Assembly: GCA_937921555.1 (NCBI GenBank)
Contig: CAKZUV010000080.1
Span: forward strand, 1-47,368
Direction: 5' to 3'
Origin: an uncultured Saprospiraceae bacterium
GTDB lineage: Bacteria > Bacteroidota > Bacteroidia > Chitinophagales > Saprospiraceae
Length of the DNA stretch: 47,368 nt
In this document: piece after piece, positions 9,062 through 17,279 of the stretch
Numbering within the stretch: the first letter of the stretch is position 1
How the letters are laid out: each line of letters opens with the position of its first letter
The notes under the pieces: generated by a model
What the model saw: only the letters and a program-made list of their open reading frames with translations
Told to the model about the DNA's origin: nothing
Databases searched by the model: none
Program-made: the position numbers and the translations under genes

Positions 9062-9106
9062 AAAGCCATTATTTCCCGTATAACGGAAATAATGGCTTTT
9101 GTTTTT
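9062..9106 (+). terminator. Rho-independent terminator after PD40-OmpA paralogue 1
   Basis: A perfect 15-bp stem, AAAGCCATTATTTCC at 9062-9076 with GGAAATAATGGCTTT at 9085-9099, has an 8-base loop and is followed by TGTTTTT. It separates the two PD40-OmpA genes into different transcription units. Confidence 0.8.
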
Positions 9107-9190
9107 ATTAAACAACTTCGTTAACTTTATACCTAATCTACCTTTCACCGACTTTATTTAATCGCATTACCAAACACTAGTCCTCCCATT

Positions 9191-10879
9191 ATGAAGCATA
9201 CCTTCGGTTTATTGCTGATCGCCCTTTGGTGTTTATTTCCATTAATAACCACGGCACAAAAAGAGTATGAAGTTGAAAAACTAAACTCCGGCATCAATTC
9301 CAATGTATACGATGAGATTACCCCCGTCGTAAGTCTGGACGGTAATACGCTGTACTTTACCAGGGTTGGATATCCTGATTTCGTCAAATCTCTGGTGGAA
9401 GACGGCGTGGAAATGTCCGTAAAACTGGGCGCAGGAGAATTCAATACCTATCTCTCAAATATTTATACCCGGATGGGACAACGCAGAGTTAACGATCCTT
9501 CCCGCTCCGAATTTAATCAGGATATCTGGATTGCCCAATCACTCAGTGGCACCTTCGATCAGATTACGCATCCCGGTCCGCCACTCAATAATGCGATGCC
9601 CAACAGTGTTAGTTCGGTGACGCCTTCCAGCAACGAGCTGGTCGTGATCAATAAATTTGAAGAAAGCGGAGGAATGAAAAAAGGATTTTCAATTGTCCGG
9701 GATTTAGGCAACGGCGACTGGTCTTTTCCCGAACCCATTGGTATCGAAAATTATTATAATACCGGATCAGATGTAAACATGACCATGAGCAGCGACGGAA
9801 GAACCATGATTTTGTCTTTGGAAAATCACGATTCGCGGGGAAAAAACGATCTCTATATTAGTTTTAAAAAAGGAGAAAGCAACTGGAGTCAACCCAAAAA
9901 TATGGGCAGTGTCATTAATTCTGCGGCGCGTGAAACCACGCCGTATTTATCGGAAGATAATAAAACGCTTTTCTTTTCTTCCAGCCGGCGTAGTTCTGCC
10001 ACGGGTAATGATATTTTTATGTGCCGGCGGGACGGAGAAGGCTGGGACAAATGGACTCAGCCCCAGCGACTCATCGAACCCATTAATTCGGATCAGGATG
10101 ATAGTCAGCCATTTTTTAATTCGGCTACCGGTTACCTCTACTTTGCCAGCCGGCGGGACGGAAGTAGTGATATTTTTCGAGTAAAAATTGCACCTGCTGT
10201 TCCGCGCTTTGTGACCGTCAAGGGCCGAATTGTAGATCCAAAAACAAATAAAAAGGTGGACGCACGAATTCTTTCCGGCGCCAAGAATGATAAATCTTAC
10301 CGCAATGTTTACGTAGCTGATGATGGAACTTTCAGACTCTCTGTTCCAAAGGGAGTGGACTTTTCGATCATGGCCGAAAAGCCAGGATATATCGGAAAAG
10401 AGGAGGTTTTAAATTACCGCAAGGATTATGTTTACTTTAAAGAAAAAATAATTAATCTGGAATTGGTAAAAATTGAGGAAGGTAAGAAACTGGATTTACC
10501 GCCGGTTTATTTTGAGCAGTCCACCGCCAAGGTTAAGTCTAATTCTTTTTTGGTACTCGATGAGTTGGCTGATTTTATGCGACAACATTATAATGTCAAA
10601 ATCCATATTGAAGGCCACACCGATAATCAGGGCGATCCGGACGCGCTGTTGAGATTGTCTGAAGACCGGGCCAAGGCCATCAAAAATTATCTGGTGGGTA
10701 CCAAACGAATTAGTCCACTGCGAATTGCGACCACAGGATTTGGTGCTTCCAGGCCATTTAATGAAAATAATACGGAAGCAGACCGCGCCAAAAACCGCCG
10801 GGTGGAAGTGATTATTTCACACGTGCACGAGATTGAGCCGGATTTGCATTCTGATAAAGAAACGACTGAAAAGCAATAG
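9191..10879 (+). CDS. PD40 beta-propeller / OmpA-family outer-membrane-associated protein, paralogue 2
   Basis: A 562-residue protein with the same layout as the preceding paralogue. The parts are a signal peptide (MKHTFGLLLIALWCLF, cleavage near TTAQ), PD40 propeller repeats (LFFSSSRRSSATGNDIFMC, LYFASRRDGSSDIFRV), a small beta-sandwich segment (VKGRIVDPKTNKKVDARI) and a C-terminal OmpA domain (VKIHIEGHTDNQGDPDA to NRRVEVII). The two copies are similar along their whole length, so this is a tandem duplication. No lipobox Cys is seen; anchoring is presumably non-covalent through the OmpA domain. Function is inferred from architecture only. Confidence 0.85.
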   Translation: MKHTFGLLLIALWCLFPLITTAQKEYEVEKLNSGINSNVYDEITPVVSLDGNTLYFTRVGYPDFVKSLVEDGVEMSVKLGAGEFNTYLSNIYTRMGQRRVNDPSRSEFNQDIWIAQSLSGTFDQITHPGPPLNNAMPNSVSSVTPSSNELVVINKFEESGGMKKGFSIVRDLGNGDWSFPEPIGIENYYNTGSDVNMTMSSDGRTMILSLENHDSRGKNDLYISFKKGESNWSQPKNMGSVINSAARETTPYLSEDNKTLFFSSSRRSSATGNDIFMCRRDGEGWDKWTQPQRLIEPINSDQDDSQPFFNSATGYLYFASRRDGSSDIFRVKIAPAVPRFVTVKGRIVDPKTNKKVDARILSGAKNDKSYRNVYVADDGTFRLSVPKGVDFSIMAEKPGYIGKEEVLNYRKDYVYFKEKIINLELVKIEEGKKLDLPPVYFEQSTAKVKSNSFLVLDELADFMRQHYNVKIHIEGHTDNQGDPDALLRLSEDRAKAIKNYLVGTKRISPLRIATTGFGASRPFNENNTEADRAKNRRVEVIISHVHEIEPDLHSDKETTEKQ

Positions 10880-10900
10880 TTTTTTGCGCATCTTTGCACT

Positions 10901-10922
10901 CCAGATAGAATCCACTATCTGG
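10901..10922 (+). repeat. Short hairpin between PD40-OmpA paralogue 2 and the PAP2-like gene
   Basis: CCAGATAG and CTATCTGG form an 8-bp stem with a 6-base loop, followed by only three Ts. It is a weak terminator at best. It sits 17 bases upstream of the next start codon and could equally affect translation. Confidence 0.4.
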
Positions 10923-10938
10923 TTTAGGTTAATTTGAA

Positions 10939-11592
10939 ATGATTCTAAAAACTTTTGCGCAATTTATCTCCATTGTTTTTCATCCACTCCTGGTGCTGAC
11001 CTACATGATGGGATTATTGCTGATCGTCAATCCATATCTGCCCGGACAGAATCAGGGAATTATGCTGTTGAGTATTTTTTTTACCACTTTTTTGATTCCG
11101 ATGGTGGGTATTTTGATGATGCGGGCTCTCAATCTTATCTCTTCCCTCAACATGCCCGAACGCCAGGAACGAACCATTCCGTACATTATGACCGGGCTGT
11201 TTTACATCTGGATTTGCTACAACTTATATCAGGACTCCGGAACCCCCGTGGCCATTAAAATCGGAGCACTCGGTGCGACGATCGGTTTGTTTTTATCTTT
11301 TCTTTTTAATTTATTTACAAAAATAAGTATGCACGCACTCGGGATGGGAGGCCTTCTGGGTTTTACCGTTTTGACAGTGTTGTATTTTAGCTATAATGGA
11401 TTTTATTTAAATACCGGTTTGTTTGGGGTCGTTCAGGTAAGTACCACCGCTTTGCTGATGCTGGTCCTTTTTCTGACGGGTCTGGTTTGTACCTGTCGGA
11501 TGTTGCTGGACGCACATACCTTGCAGGATCTTTACGCCGGATTTATTGTCGGATTAAGTACGCAATTTGTCGCAACGATTATTTTAATTTAA
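10939..11592 (+). CDS. PAP2-like integral membrane protein
   Basis: A 217-residue protein with about six membrane helices. The loop PERQERTIPY, the SMHALGMG segment and the C-terminal DAHTLQDLYAGFIVG stretch resemble the layout of the PAP2 phosphatase superfamily (lipid phosphatases). The canonical KxxxxxxRP, PSGH and SRxxxxxHxxxD motifs are not all intact, so catalytic activity is doubtful. It follows the second PD40-OmpA gene by 59 bases. An undecaprenyl-diphosphate or phosphatidyl-phosphate phosphatase-related role is possible but unproven. Confidence 0.6.
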   Translation: MILKTFAQFISIVFHPLLVLTYMMGLLLIVNPYLPGQNQGIMLLSIFFTTFLIPMVGILMMRALNLISSLNMPERQERTIPYIMTGLFYIWICYNLYQDSGTPVAIKIGALGATIGLFLSFLFNLFTKISMHALGMGGLLGFTVLTVLYFSYNGFYLNTGLFGVVQVSTTALLMLVLFLTGLVCTCRMLLDAHTLQDLYAGFIVGLSTQFVATIILI

Positions 11593-11613
11593 AAAATTGG
11601 CTGGTTAGCCTGT

Positions 11614-11664
11614 TAGCTAATGCCGAAGGCGCTAAATTGTTATATAATTTTTCGCGCTTTGCGC
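11614..11664. repeat. Short palindromes in the spacer before dapD
   Basis: Two small palindromes: TTAGC-TAAT-GCC-GAA-GGC-GCTAA around 11614-11635 and GCGC-TTT-GCGC at 11654-11664. The first shares the wording TGCCGAAGGC with the hairpin at 11746-11773. They look like remnants of small dispersed palindromic repeats. Confidence 0.5.
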
Positions 11665-11675
11665 AACTTTATTTT

Positions 11676-11733
11676 GCCACTAAAACACCAAAAACACAAA
11701 GCTTTTTCTTCGTGTCCTTTGTGACTTCGTGGC
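11676..11733. repeat. Degenerate inverted repeat, CCACGAAG family, copy 2
   Basis: The left arm begins GCCACTAAAACACC and the right arm ends GTGACTTCGTGGC. The 26-base arms match at 19 positions around CTTTTT. The right arm shares GTGACTTCGTGGC with the right arm of the element at 5195-5241. It is non-coding and lies between the PAP2-like gene and dapD. Confidence 0.65.
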
Positions 11734-11745
11734 CCCCGAATTACA

Positions 11746-11773
11746 TAGAAGTTTAGTGCCGAAGGCACTTCTA
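11746..11773. repeat. AGTGCC-GAA-GGCACT hairpin before dapD
   Basis: TAGAAG, a short TTT bulge, AGTGCC, a GAA loop, then GGCACT and TCTA form a compact hairpin about 50 bases upstream of the dapD start. It resembles the short 'GTGCC...GGCAC' palindromes scattered between genes in many Bacteroidota (from memory, not checked). Confidence 0.55.
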
Positions 11774-11825
11774 CACTGCAAAATAAATTCATTAACTCAA
11801 AAAAATTTAAATTTTATCTTTTTCT

Positions 11826-12644
11826 ATGAAAAAACTTCAAGCCATTATTGAAAAAGCCTGGGACGATCGTTCCTTGCTGAAAGATGCCAAAACAAAAACG
11901 GCCATTCGGAAAATCATTAAACTGCTCGATGCCGGAGAAATTCGCGTCGCAGAACCGGACAAAGAAGGAAACTGGATAGTCAACCAATGGATCAAAAAAG
12001 CAGTAGTTCTTTATTTTCCTATTCAGCAAATGAAGACCATCGAAGTGGGCGCTTTTGAATTTCACGATAAAATTCCACTCAAGAAAAATTATAAAAAACT
12101 CGGTGTTCGGGTGGTCCCGCATGCGATTGCGCGACACGGTGCGTTTCTCGCGCCCGGTGTGATCATGATGCCCAGTTACGTCAACCTCGGTGCCTACGTA
12201 GATAGCGGAACAATGGTCGATACCTGGGCGACAGTTGGTAGTTGTGCGCAGATCGGAAAGCATGTTCACCTGAGTGGCGGTGTCGGAATCGGTGGAGTAC
12301 TCGAACCACTACAAGCGACTCCCACAATTATTGAAGACAATTGTTTTATTGGTTCCCGCTGTATTGTAGTGGAAGGAGTGAAAGTAGGAAGGGAAGCGGT
12401 ACTTGGTGCCAACGTGGTGCTGACGCAATCTACACATATCATTGATGTGACGGGTAAAAAACCAAAGACTTTTAAAGGAGAGGTGCCACCACGTTCGGTG
12501 GTTATTCCGGGGACGTATACCAAAAAATTTCCAGCGGGTAGCTATCAGGTGGCCTGCGCGTTGATTATTGGTAAACGAAAAGAGAGTACGGATAAAAAGG
12601 TATCGCTGAACGATGCACTGCGGGAGTATGACATGGCGGTTTAA
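11826..12644 (+). CDS. dapD: 2,3,4,5-tetrahydropyridine-2,6-dicarboxylate N-succinyltransferase
   Basis: A 272-residue enzyme of the succinylase branch of lysine and diaminopimelate synthesis. It transfers succinyl from succinyl-CoA to tetrahydrodipicolinate. The N-terminal helical domain (residues 1-100) is followed by a left-handed beta-helix of hexapeptide repeats (VNLGAYVDSGTMVDTWATVG, GVGIGGVLEP, VLGANVVLTQSTHIIDV), and PRSVVIPGTY is typical of DapD. Length is normal. It is the only lysine-pathway gene here and appears monocistronic, with a clear terminator after it. Confidence 0.95.
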   Translation: MKKLQAIIEKAWDDRSLLKDAKTKTAIRKIIKLLDAGEIRVAEPDKEGNWIVNQWIKKAVVLYFPIQQMKTIEVGAFEFHDKIPLKKNYKKLGVRVVPHAIARHGAFLAPGVIMMPSYVNLGAYVDSGTMVDTWATVGSCAQIGKHVHLSGGVGIGGVLEPLQATPTIIEDNCFIGSRCIVVEGVKVGREAVLGANVVLTQSTHIIDVTGKKPKTFKGEVPPRSVVIPGTYTKKFPAGSYQVACALIIGKRKESTDKKVSLNDALREYDMAV

Positions 12645-12661
12645 ACAAATATTGTTATTAT

Positions 12662-12699
12662 AAAAAAAGTCTCTGTTATAGATAGCAGGGGCTTTTTTT
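12662..12699 (+). terminator. Rho-independent terminator after dapD
   Basis: An 18-bp stem (three G-T pairs) runs from the A-tract at 12662 to the T-tract ending at 12699 with a two-base turn. It has A-runs and T-runs on opposite sides, so it can serve both dapD and the convergent methyltransferase gene. Confidence 0.8.
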
Positions 12700-12711
12700 A
12701 ATTAGAGCTAT

Positions 12712-13284
12712 TTAATGCTTAACCGTAAAATGGGTATAAAATTTACTTTTTGCAAAAGGCTGACTATCGCTTATTTTTTTGGCGCGTACTTCCAGATGCC
12801 AGGGTTCGTTTTCCAGACCCTTTCCGGTATTGGTCAAATTCTCAATCTCACCAAAGCCAAAATCAATTAGAACATCCCGTAGCAATTCAAAGTAATAACC
12901 AAACTTGTGCACATCGTACTCATCCTGCTGCCAGCCAAACAAACTGCCAAACCCCCAGTATCGCGCATTTTTTCCTGACGCTTTGTTAAAAAATGATTCG
13001 TGACTGCCTTCCAGCACTTGTTTCAAATGCCAGGTAAGATTGGGACAAATAATGTAGACCGTTCCACCGGCTTTAAGCGTTCTGTTCCATTCTTCTAAAA
13101 CTTTCAAAAATTCTTTTAGTGTAAAATGCTCTACTACGTGGCGGGAATATATTTCATCTATGGTCTTATTTTCAAAAGGAAGATTATCCGCCGTACAGAC
13201 ATAATCAACATTAGGTAATGCCCTTACATCACAAGTACGATAACCGGGACGTGGTTTCTTGCCACAACCAATTTCCAATTTCAT
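12712..13284 (-). CDS. SAM-dependent class I methyltransferase
   Basis: A 190-residue protein starting with LEIGCGKKPRPGY (residues 3-15), the SAM-binding motif I. Motif II-like CTADNLPFENKTIDEIYSRH, then VVEHF and LKAGGTVYIICPN (motif IV/post-I strands), are typical of the Methyltransf_11 superfamily. The opening suggests enzymes found in polysaccharide or glycan clusters, but no such genes are nearby and the substrate is unknown. A pentanucleotide tandem repeat lies just upstream of its start and could alter its expression. Confidence 0.8.
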   Translation of the reverse strand: MKLEIGCGKKPRPGYRTCDVRALPNVDYVCTADNLPFENKTIDEIYSRHVVEHFTLKEFLKVLEEWNRTLKAGGTVYIICPNLTWHLKQVLEGSHESFFNKASGKNARYWGFGSLFGWQQDEYDVHKFGYYFELLRDVLIDFGFGEIENLTNTGKGLENEPWHLEVRAKKISDSQPFAKSKFYTHFTVKH

Positions 13285-13303
13285 AAGACCTTATTTTATC
13301 TGC

Positions 13304-13330
13304 AAGATAAGATAAGATAAGATAAGATAA
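13304..13330. repeat. Pentanucleotide microsatellite (AAGAT)5 upstream of the methyltransferase
   Basis: AAGAT is repeated five times with two further bases. It begins 20 bases upstream of the methyltransferase start codon, within the probable leader or promoter. A unit length that is not a multiple of three, in a regulatory position, fits slipped-strand phase variation of expression. Variation itself cannot be seen in a single sequence. Confidence 0.85.
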
Positions 13331-13370
13331 AGGGATAATTAGAAAATAACTATTGAAATACATTAATTGT

Positions 13371-13988
13371 CTAATACTTTACATTTGTCAGCTTCGTCCC
13401 CGGAAACCGCGCATTCGGCAACCGCGCCCCCCGAAAATCAGCTCCGCGCAAATCACAATTCTCAAAATCAACCCCGGCACAATCTGCGTTTCGAAAATTA
13501 GCTTCCCGTAAATCGGCCCGTGAAAAATCAGCATTGCACAAACGCGCACTAGAAAAATTGACGCCAACCAAAGAAGCATCCGTCAACAAAGAATGACTCA
13601 ACTCAATACCAGCTGCATTTAATTGATCGGCAAAAGCGCCGCACCAATTGGAAAAGGGGAGTGCCAGATCATTGAAAAAACAATCAGACAAAATATGAGC
13701 ATGCTCAAAATTGGCTTGCTTTCCTTTGCTGCCTTCTCCTCCGTCGTAAATTCCAAAAACCAATCCTTTCAGTAAAATCGTTTTCCATTTTCCACCTGCT
13801 CCGCCACTCGCCAGAAATTTGTAGTGCCCGGAAATAATATTCGCCAGTTTATCCGCCGTAAGTGGTTGTTTCTTTTTTGCAAATTGACGGGTCAACGTCA
13901 GATTAACCGCGCTGCGATCAGTACCATTTTGATCTGACAAAGGAAAATGATCCCCGGTATTATGGTGCAAAGTATTATTATTGGTCAT
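13371..13988 (-). CDS. Pentapeptide-repeat protein
   Basis: A 205-residue protein. The first ~110 residues are not recognised; they include a Gly-rich stretch and LKGLVFGIYDGGEG. From about residue 125 there are A(D/N)(L/F)xx pentapeptides: SLVGVNFSSARLCNADF, ADLREANFRNADCAGVDF and CDLRGADFRGARLPNARF. Such repeats fold as a right-handed four-sided beta-helix. No signal peptide is seen, so it is probably cytoplasmic. Its function is unknown. Confidence 0.8.
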   Translation of the reverse strand: MTNNNTLHHNTGDHFPLSDQNGTDRSAVNLTLTRQFAKKKQPLTADKLANIISGHYKFLASGGAGGKWKTILLKGLVFGIYDGGEGSKGKQANFEHAHILSDCFFNDLALPFSNWCGAFADQLNAAGIELSHSLLTDASLVGVNFSSARLCNADFSRADLREANFRNADCAGVDFENCDLRGADFRGARLPNARFPGTKLTNVKY

Positions 13989-14134
13989 AGTATCTGAAAT
14001 TATTTAATTTAAAAATACCTTAGAACAAGTGAAATGCGTATTCAAATATAACTAAATAAATTACACAATACAAATTTATCACCATTTAATTAACTTAAAC
14101 CTTTAAAAATAAGCCATACTTGTACACTTTCTAA

Positions 14135-14164
14135 TTGAAAATATTTTAAATAGGACTATTTTTG
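14135..14164 (+). promoter_or_regulatory. Bacteroidota-type promoter of the M1 aminopeptidase gene
   Basis: TTG at 14135-14137, a 19-base spacer and TATTTTTG at 14157-14164 fit the -33/-7 consensus. The ATG at 14188 is 24 bases after the -7 element. Confidence 0.65.
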
Positions 14165-14187
14165 CAGCTTAATCAAACCTGACTAAG

Positions 14188-16788
14188 ATGATTCGCCTTG
14201 TATCTTTTATTGCTGCTATCCTTTTGTTAGCTGGTTGTAAAACCCAAAAAATTGCCACCGAAGAAACGATCTTTGACGGCGGTACCATTGAAATTGAAGA
14301 GAGAGACCTCGACACGTTGGTCATTTCCGCTGAAAAGCCGAATAATCTAAAAACTCCCGAAGAGTATAAATTGCCCGTTTACCGCGGCAGCTATAAACTT
14401 GAAAATGATATTATCCATACCGCACTCGATCTCAAATTTGACTGGGAAAAAGAGCACGTGCTCGGTAAAGCGACTCTGACGATCAAACCCTGGTTTTATG
14501 CGGTAGATAAAATTACTCTGGACGCCAAGGACTTTGATATTCATAAAATCAATTACGCCGGTCAGTCCGCTCCGCTGAAGTACGAATATGACAACGAGCG
14601 TCTCACCGTCTTACTCGGCAAAACCATCAAAAGAGGGGAGGAATACAAACTCGAAATTGATTATACCGCCAAGCCAGCCGAACAAGGTGGACAGGGTGGA
14701 AGCTCCGCCATCACTTCCGATCAGGGATTATTCTTCATCAATCCCCGCAACGAAGACCCGGAAAAACCACAACAAATCTGGACCCAGGGAGAAACCGAAT
14801 GGAATTCCCGCTGGTTTCCGACCACGGACAAACCCAACGAACGTTGTACGCAGGAAATGTACCTCACCGTAGAGGATAAATACCTGACTTTATCTAATGG
14901 TCTTCTGATGTCTTCCAAAAAGAATGCGGACGGTACCCGTACCGACTACTGGAAAATGGATTTACCACACGCTCCTTATCTCTTCATGATTGCAGTGGGA
15001 GAATTTGCGGTGGTAAAAGAAACCTGGGAAAATATACCGCTCGAATATTACGTAGAACCGGCTTACAAGACCGACGCTAAAAAAATCTTCAATCATACGC
15101 CGGAGATGCTTTCTTTCTTTTCTAAAATTACCGGCGTAAAATATCCCTGGCAAAAATACAGTCAGGTAATTGTTCGTGATTATGTTTCTGGTGCTATGGA
15201 GAATACAACCGGTGTAATCTTCGGTGATTTTGTTCAAAAGACAGAACGTGAATTAATTGACAATCACAATGACGGAATTGTAGCACACGAATTATTTCAT
15301 CACTGGTTTGGTGACTACGTTACCTGCGAAAGCTGGGCGAATCTGACCATGAACGAAGGTTTCGCTAACTACAGTGAATACCTTTGGTTTGAACACAAAT
15401 ATGGACGCGACGAAGCGGATCGCCACCGTCGTAATGAAATGAACGGGTATCTTGGCAGCGTCGGACAGGGTGGTGCTCATCCTTTAATCCACTGGGGTTA
15501 TGACGATAAAGAAGATATGTTTGATGCACACAGTTACAACAAAGGAGGACTTGTGTTACACATGCTACGTAATCTGGTAGGGGACGAAGCCTTCTTTGCC
15601 GGACTGGAAAAATATCTTAAAGATAATGCTTTTACCGCCGTAGAGGCGCACGACTTAAGACTGGCATTTGAAGAAATTACGGGACAGGACTTAAAATGGT
15701 TTTTTGATCAATGGTTCTTTGCTTCCGGTCATCCGCAACTGAAAGTATCCTATGACGTTCAACCCAACGAAGTTGCTGTGACGGTAGAACAAATGCAAAA
15801 CGCGGACGAATTTCCGGCGATCTTTATTTTACCTTTTGCAATTGATGTTTATACCGCCGACGGTAAGTCTACCCGTCACGAGGTGGTACTGGATAGCAGA
15901 AAACAGACCTTTACTTTGCCAACTTCCGGGCAGCCATCACTCGTTAATTTTGATGCAGACCGGATGTTGCTGGCAGAAATTGAAGAAGCTCAGTCTACCG
16001 AAGATTATATTTTTCAATATGACCACGCGCCACTTTACGCGGACAAGTACGAAGCGCTCAGCAATCTGGCGGAAGCCGAAAATCCAGCCAGCAAAACTGT
16101 TTTTGCCAAAGCATTAAAAGACTCCTTTTGGGAAATACGAGGATTGGCTATCCAATCTGCCGATAAATCTGATCCGGCTATTTTAAGCCAACTCAAGAAG
16201 ATGGCCCAATCTGATGCAAACTCAAAGGTCCGGGCCGCTGCACTGAGTACACTCGCCAGCACAGGTATGAAAGAGTATCAATCTTTATTGGAAACATCCG
16301 CCAAAACCGAGCAGGCGTATCCGGCCATCGCAGCGGCTTTGGGTGGACTGGCCGAAATCGACGAAACGGCAGCGCTGAAGATGGCCATACCACTGGAAAA
16401 AGAAACCAACGCTGAAATTCTCAACGCACTGGGTGAGGTTTACAGCAAAGCGGGCGCGGTAGATAAATTGTCATTTTTTGAAGATCACTGGAATGATCTG
16501 GATGTTTACGCTACGTTTGCTTTGTTTGAAAATTATTATAGTCTTCTGAAGCAAGCAGACGATGAGACCATTGCTACTTCCGCCGGTAAACTAAATGAAT
16601 ATGCTACCAATTTTGATAATTCTCCCTGGAAAAGATTTGGTGCCATCAAAGCATTGCACGATCTGAGATCCAATTACATGGATCAGGGGCTGAAAGCACA
16701 AGCTGAGCCAATTACTATTATGCTTAACCGGATCAAAGAAAGAGAATCCAACGAGCAACTGAAAGCGATTATCATTTCCCGTTTCTAA
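14188..16788 (+). CDS. M1-family aminopeptidase, lipoprotein
   Basis: An 866-residue zinc aminopeptidase. The signal peptide ends in a clean lipobox, LLLAGC (Cys17), so the enzyme is probably anchored to a membrane and faces the periplasm or cell surface. GAMEN (residues 335-339) binds the substrate N-terminus. HELFHHW (His367, His371 as zinc ligands, Glu368 catalytic) and Glu390 in NLTMNEGF complete the zinc site. The C-terminal third contains HEAT-like helical repeats (PAILSQLKKMAQSDANSKVR). The expected role is release of N-terminal amino acids from peptides outside the cytoplasm. Confidence 0.93.
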   Translation: MIRLVSFIAAILLLAGCKTQKIATEETIFDGGTIEIEERDLDTLVISAEKPNNLKTPEEYKLPVYRGSYKLENDIIHTALDLKFDWEKEHVLGKATLTIKPWFYAVDKITLDAKDFDIHKINYAGQSAPLKYEYDNERLTVLLGKTIKRGEEYKLEIDYTAKPAEQGGQGGSSAITSDQGLFFINPRNEDPEKPQQIWTQGETEWNSRWFPTTDKPNERCTQEMYLTVEDKYLTLSNGLLMSSKKNADGTRTDYWKMDLPHAPYLFMIAVGEFAVVKETWENIPLEYYVEPAYKTDAKKIFNHTPEMLSFFSKITGVKYPWQKYSQVIVRDYVSGAMENTTGVIFGDFVQKTERELIDNHNDGIVAHELFHHWFGDYVTCESWANLTMNEGFANYSEYLWFEHKYGRDEADRHRRNEMNGYLGSVGQGGAHPLIHWGYDDKEDMFDAHSYNKGGLVLHMLRNLVGDEAFFAGLEKYLKDNAFTAVEAHDLRLAFEEITGQDLKWFFDQWFFASGHPQLKVSYDVQPNEVAVTVEQMQNADEFPAIFILPFAIDVYTADGKSTRHEVVLDSRKQTFTLPTSGQPSLVNFDADRMLLAEIEEAQSTEDYIFQYDHAPLYADKYEALSNLAEAENPASKTVFAKALKDSFWEIRGLAIQSADKSDPAILSQLKKMAQSDANSKVRAAALSTLASTGMKEYQSLLETSAKTEQAYPAIAAALGGLAEIDETAALKMAIPLEKETNAEILNALGEVYSKAGAVDKLSFFEDHWNDLDVYATFALFENYYSLLKQADDETIATSAGKLNEYATNFDNSPWKRFGAIKALHDLRSNYMDQGLKAQAEPITIMLNRIKERESNEQLKAIIISRF

Positions 16789-16806
16789 GATTTTTTTCTG
16801 TTCTTC

Positions 16807-16852
16807 GAGTTGTTGAAGTGCTGATCTCTAAAACGCAGCACTTCGACAACTC
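16807..16852 (+). terminator. Long hairpin after the aminopeptidase gene
   Basis: GAGTTGTTGAAGTGCT and AGCACTTCGACAACTC form a 16-bp stem with one G-T pair and a 14-base loop, 19 bases after the stop codon. A T-run precedes it rather than follows it, so it may stabilise the 3' end or act from the opposite strand. The rest of this 491-base gap (16853-17279) holds the GAGC-end MITE copy 2 and no visible gene. Confidence 0.6.
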
Positions 16853-17011
16853 AACATCTCCGAAAAATCCATCCGCAAATCAATCTTCGCATCTAGCAGA
16901 CATCTTTCCTAAGGGCCACTGTCCGTTTCTTGCCTTTTTTTTCTTTTATGAGTAATTTACCGGGGGATTTTACGGTTAAATAGTATGTAAACTAATCTGT
17001 TCGGCTATTTA

Positions 17012-17165
17012 GAGCATGTTTAAAATTTATTTTAGAATGATCATCAATGATTTGTGGTTCTGAGGAACTAAAAAATAATGAATTTAGCGAGCTAAATGAA
17101 TTCTTTTTTAGGAAGTCAGGTTCACAAAGCGTTGATGATCAGGTAATAGAAATTTAAACATGCTC
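17012..17165. mobile_element. MITE-like repeat, GAGC-end family, copy 2 (complete, 154 bp)
   Basis: GAGCATGTTTAAA at 17012-17024 is exactly complementary to TTTAAACATGCTC at 17153-17165. TTA flanks both ends (17009-17011 and 17166-17168), as a 3-bp target duplication. The interior is nearly identical to 1-132 but carries an extra palindromic AATTTAGC-GA-GCTAAAT core. There is no ORF. The GAG-starting ends and 3-bp TNA duplication recall the IS1031 subgroup of IS5 elements (from memory), so such an insertion sequence elsewhere in the genome would be the mobiliser. Confidence 0.85.
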
Positions 17166-17279
17166 TTAGTCAAATCCTGAAATGTCCCGAAACAAGACGA
17201 CCAACCAACCGTTTAAACCTTTTTATTGTTTATACATAAACTGAAAAGGTATATTTCTGGTTTTTAATCACAACGAATT

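Noticed and set aside
12702-12721. TTAGAGC...GCTTA arrangement after the dapD terminator, resembling a minimal GAGC-end MITE
   Set aside because: Only GAGC is shared, there is no TGTTTAAA extension of the ends, and the space between is too short. A chance match is more likely.
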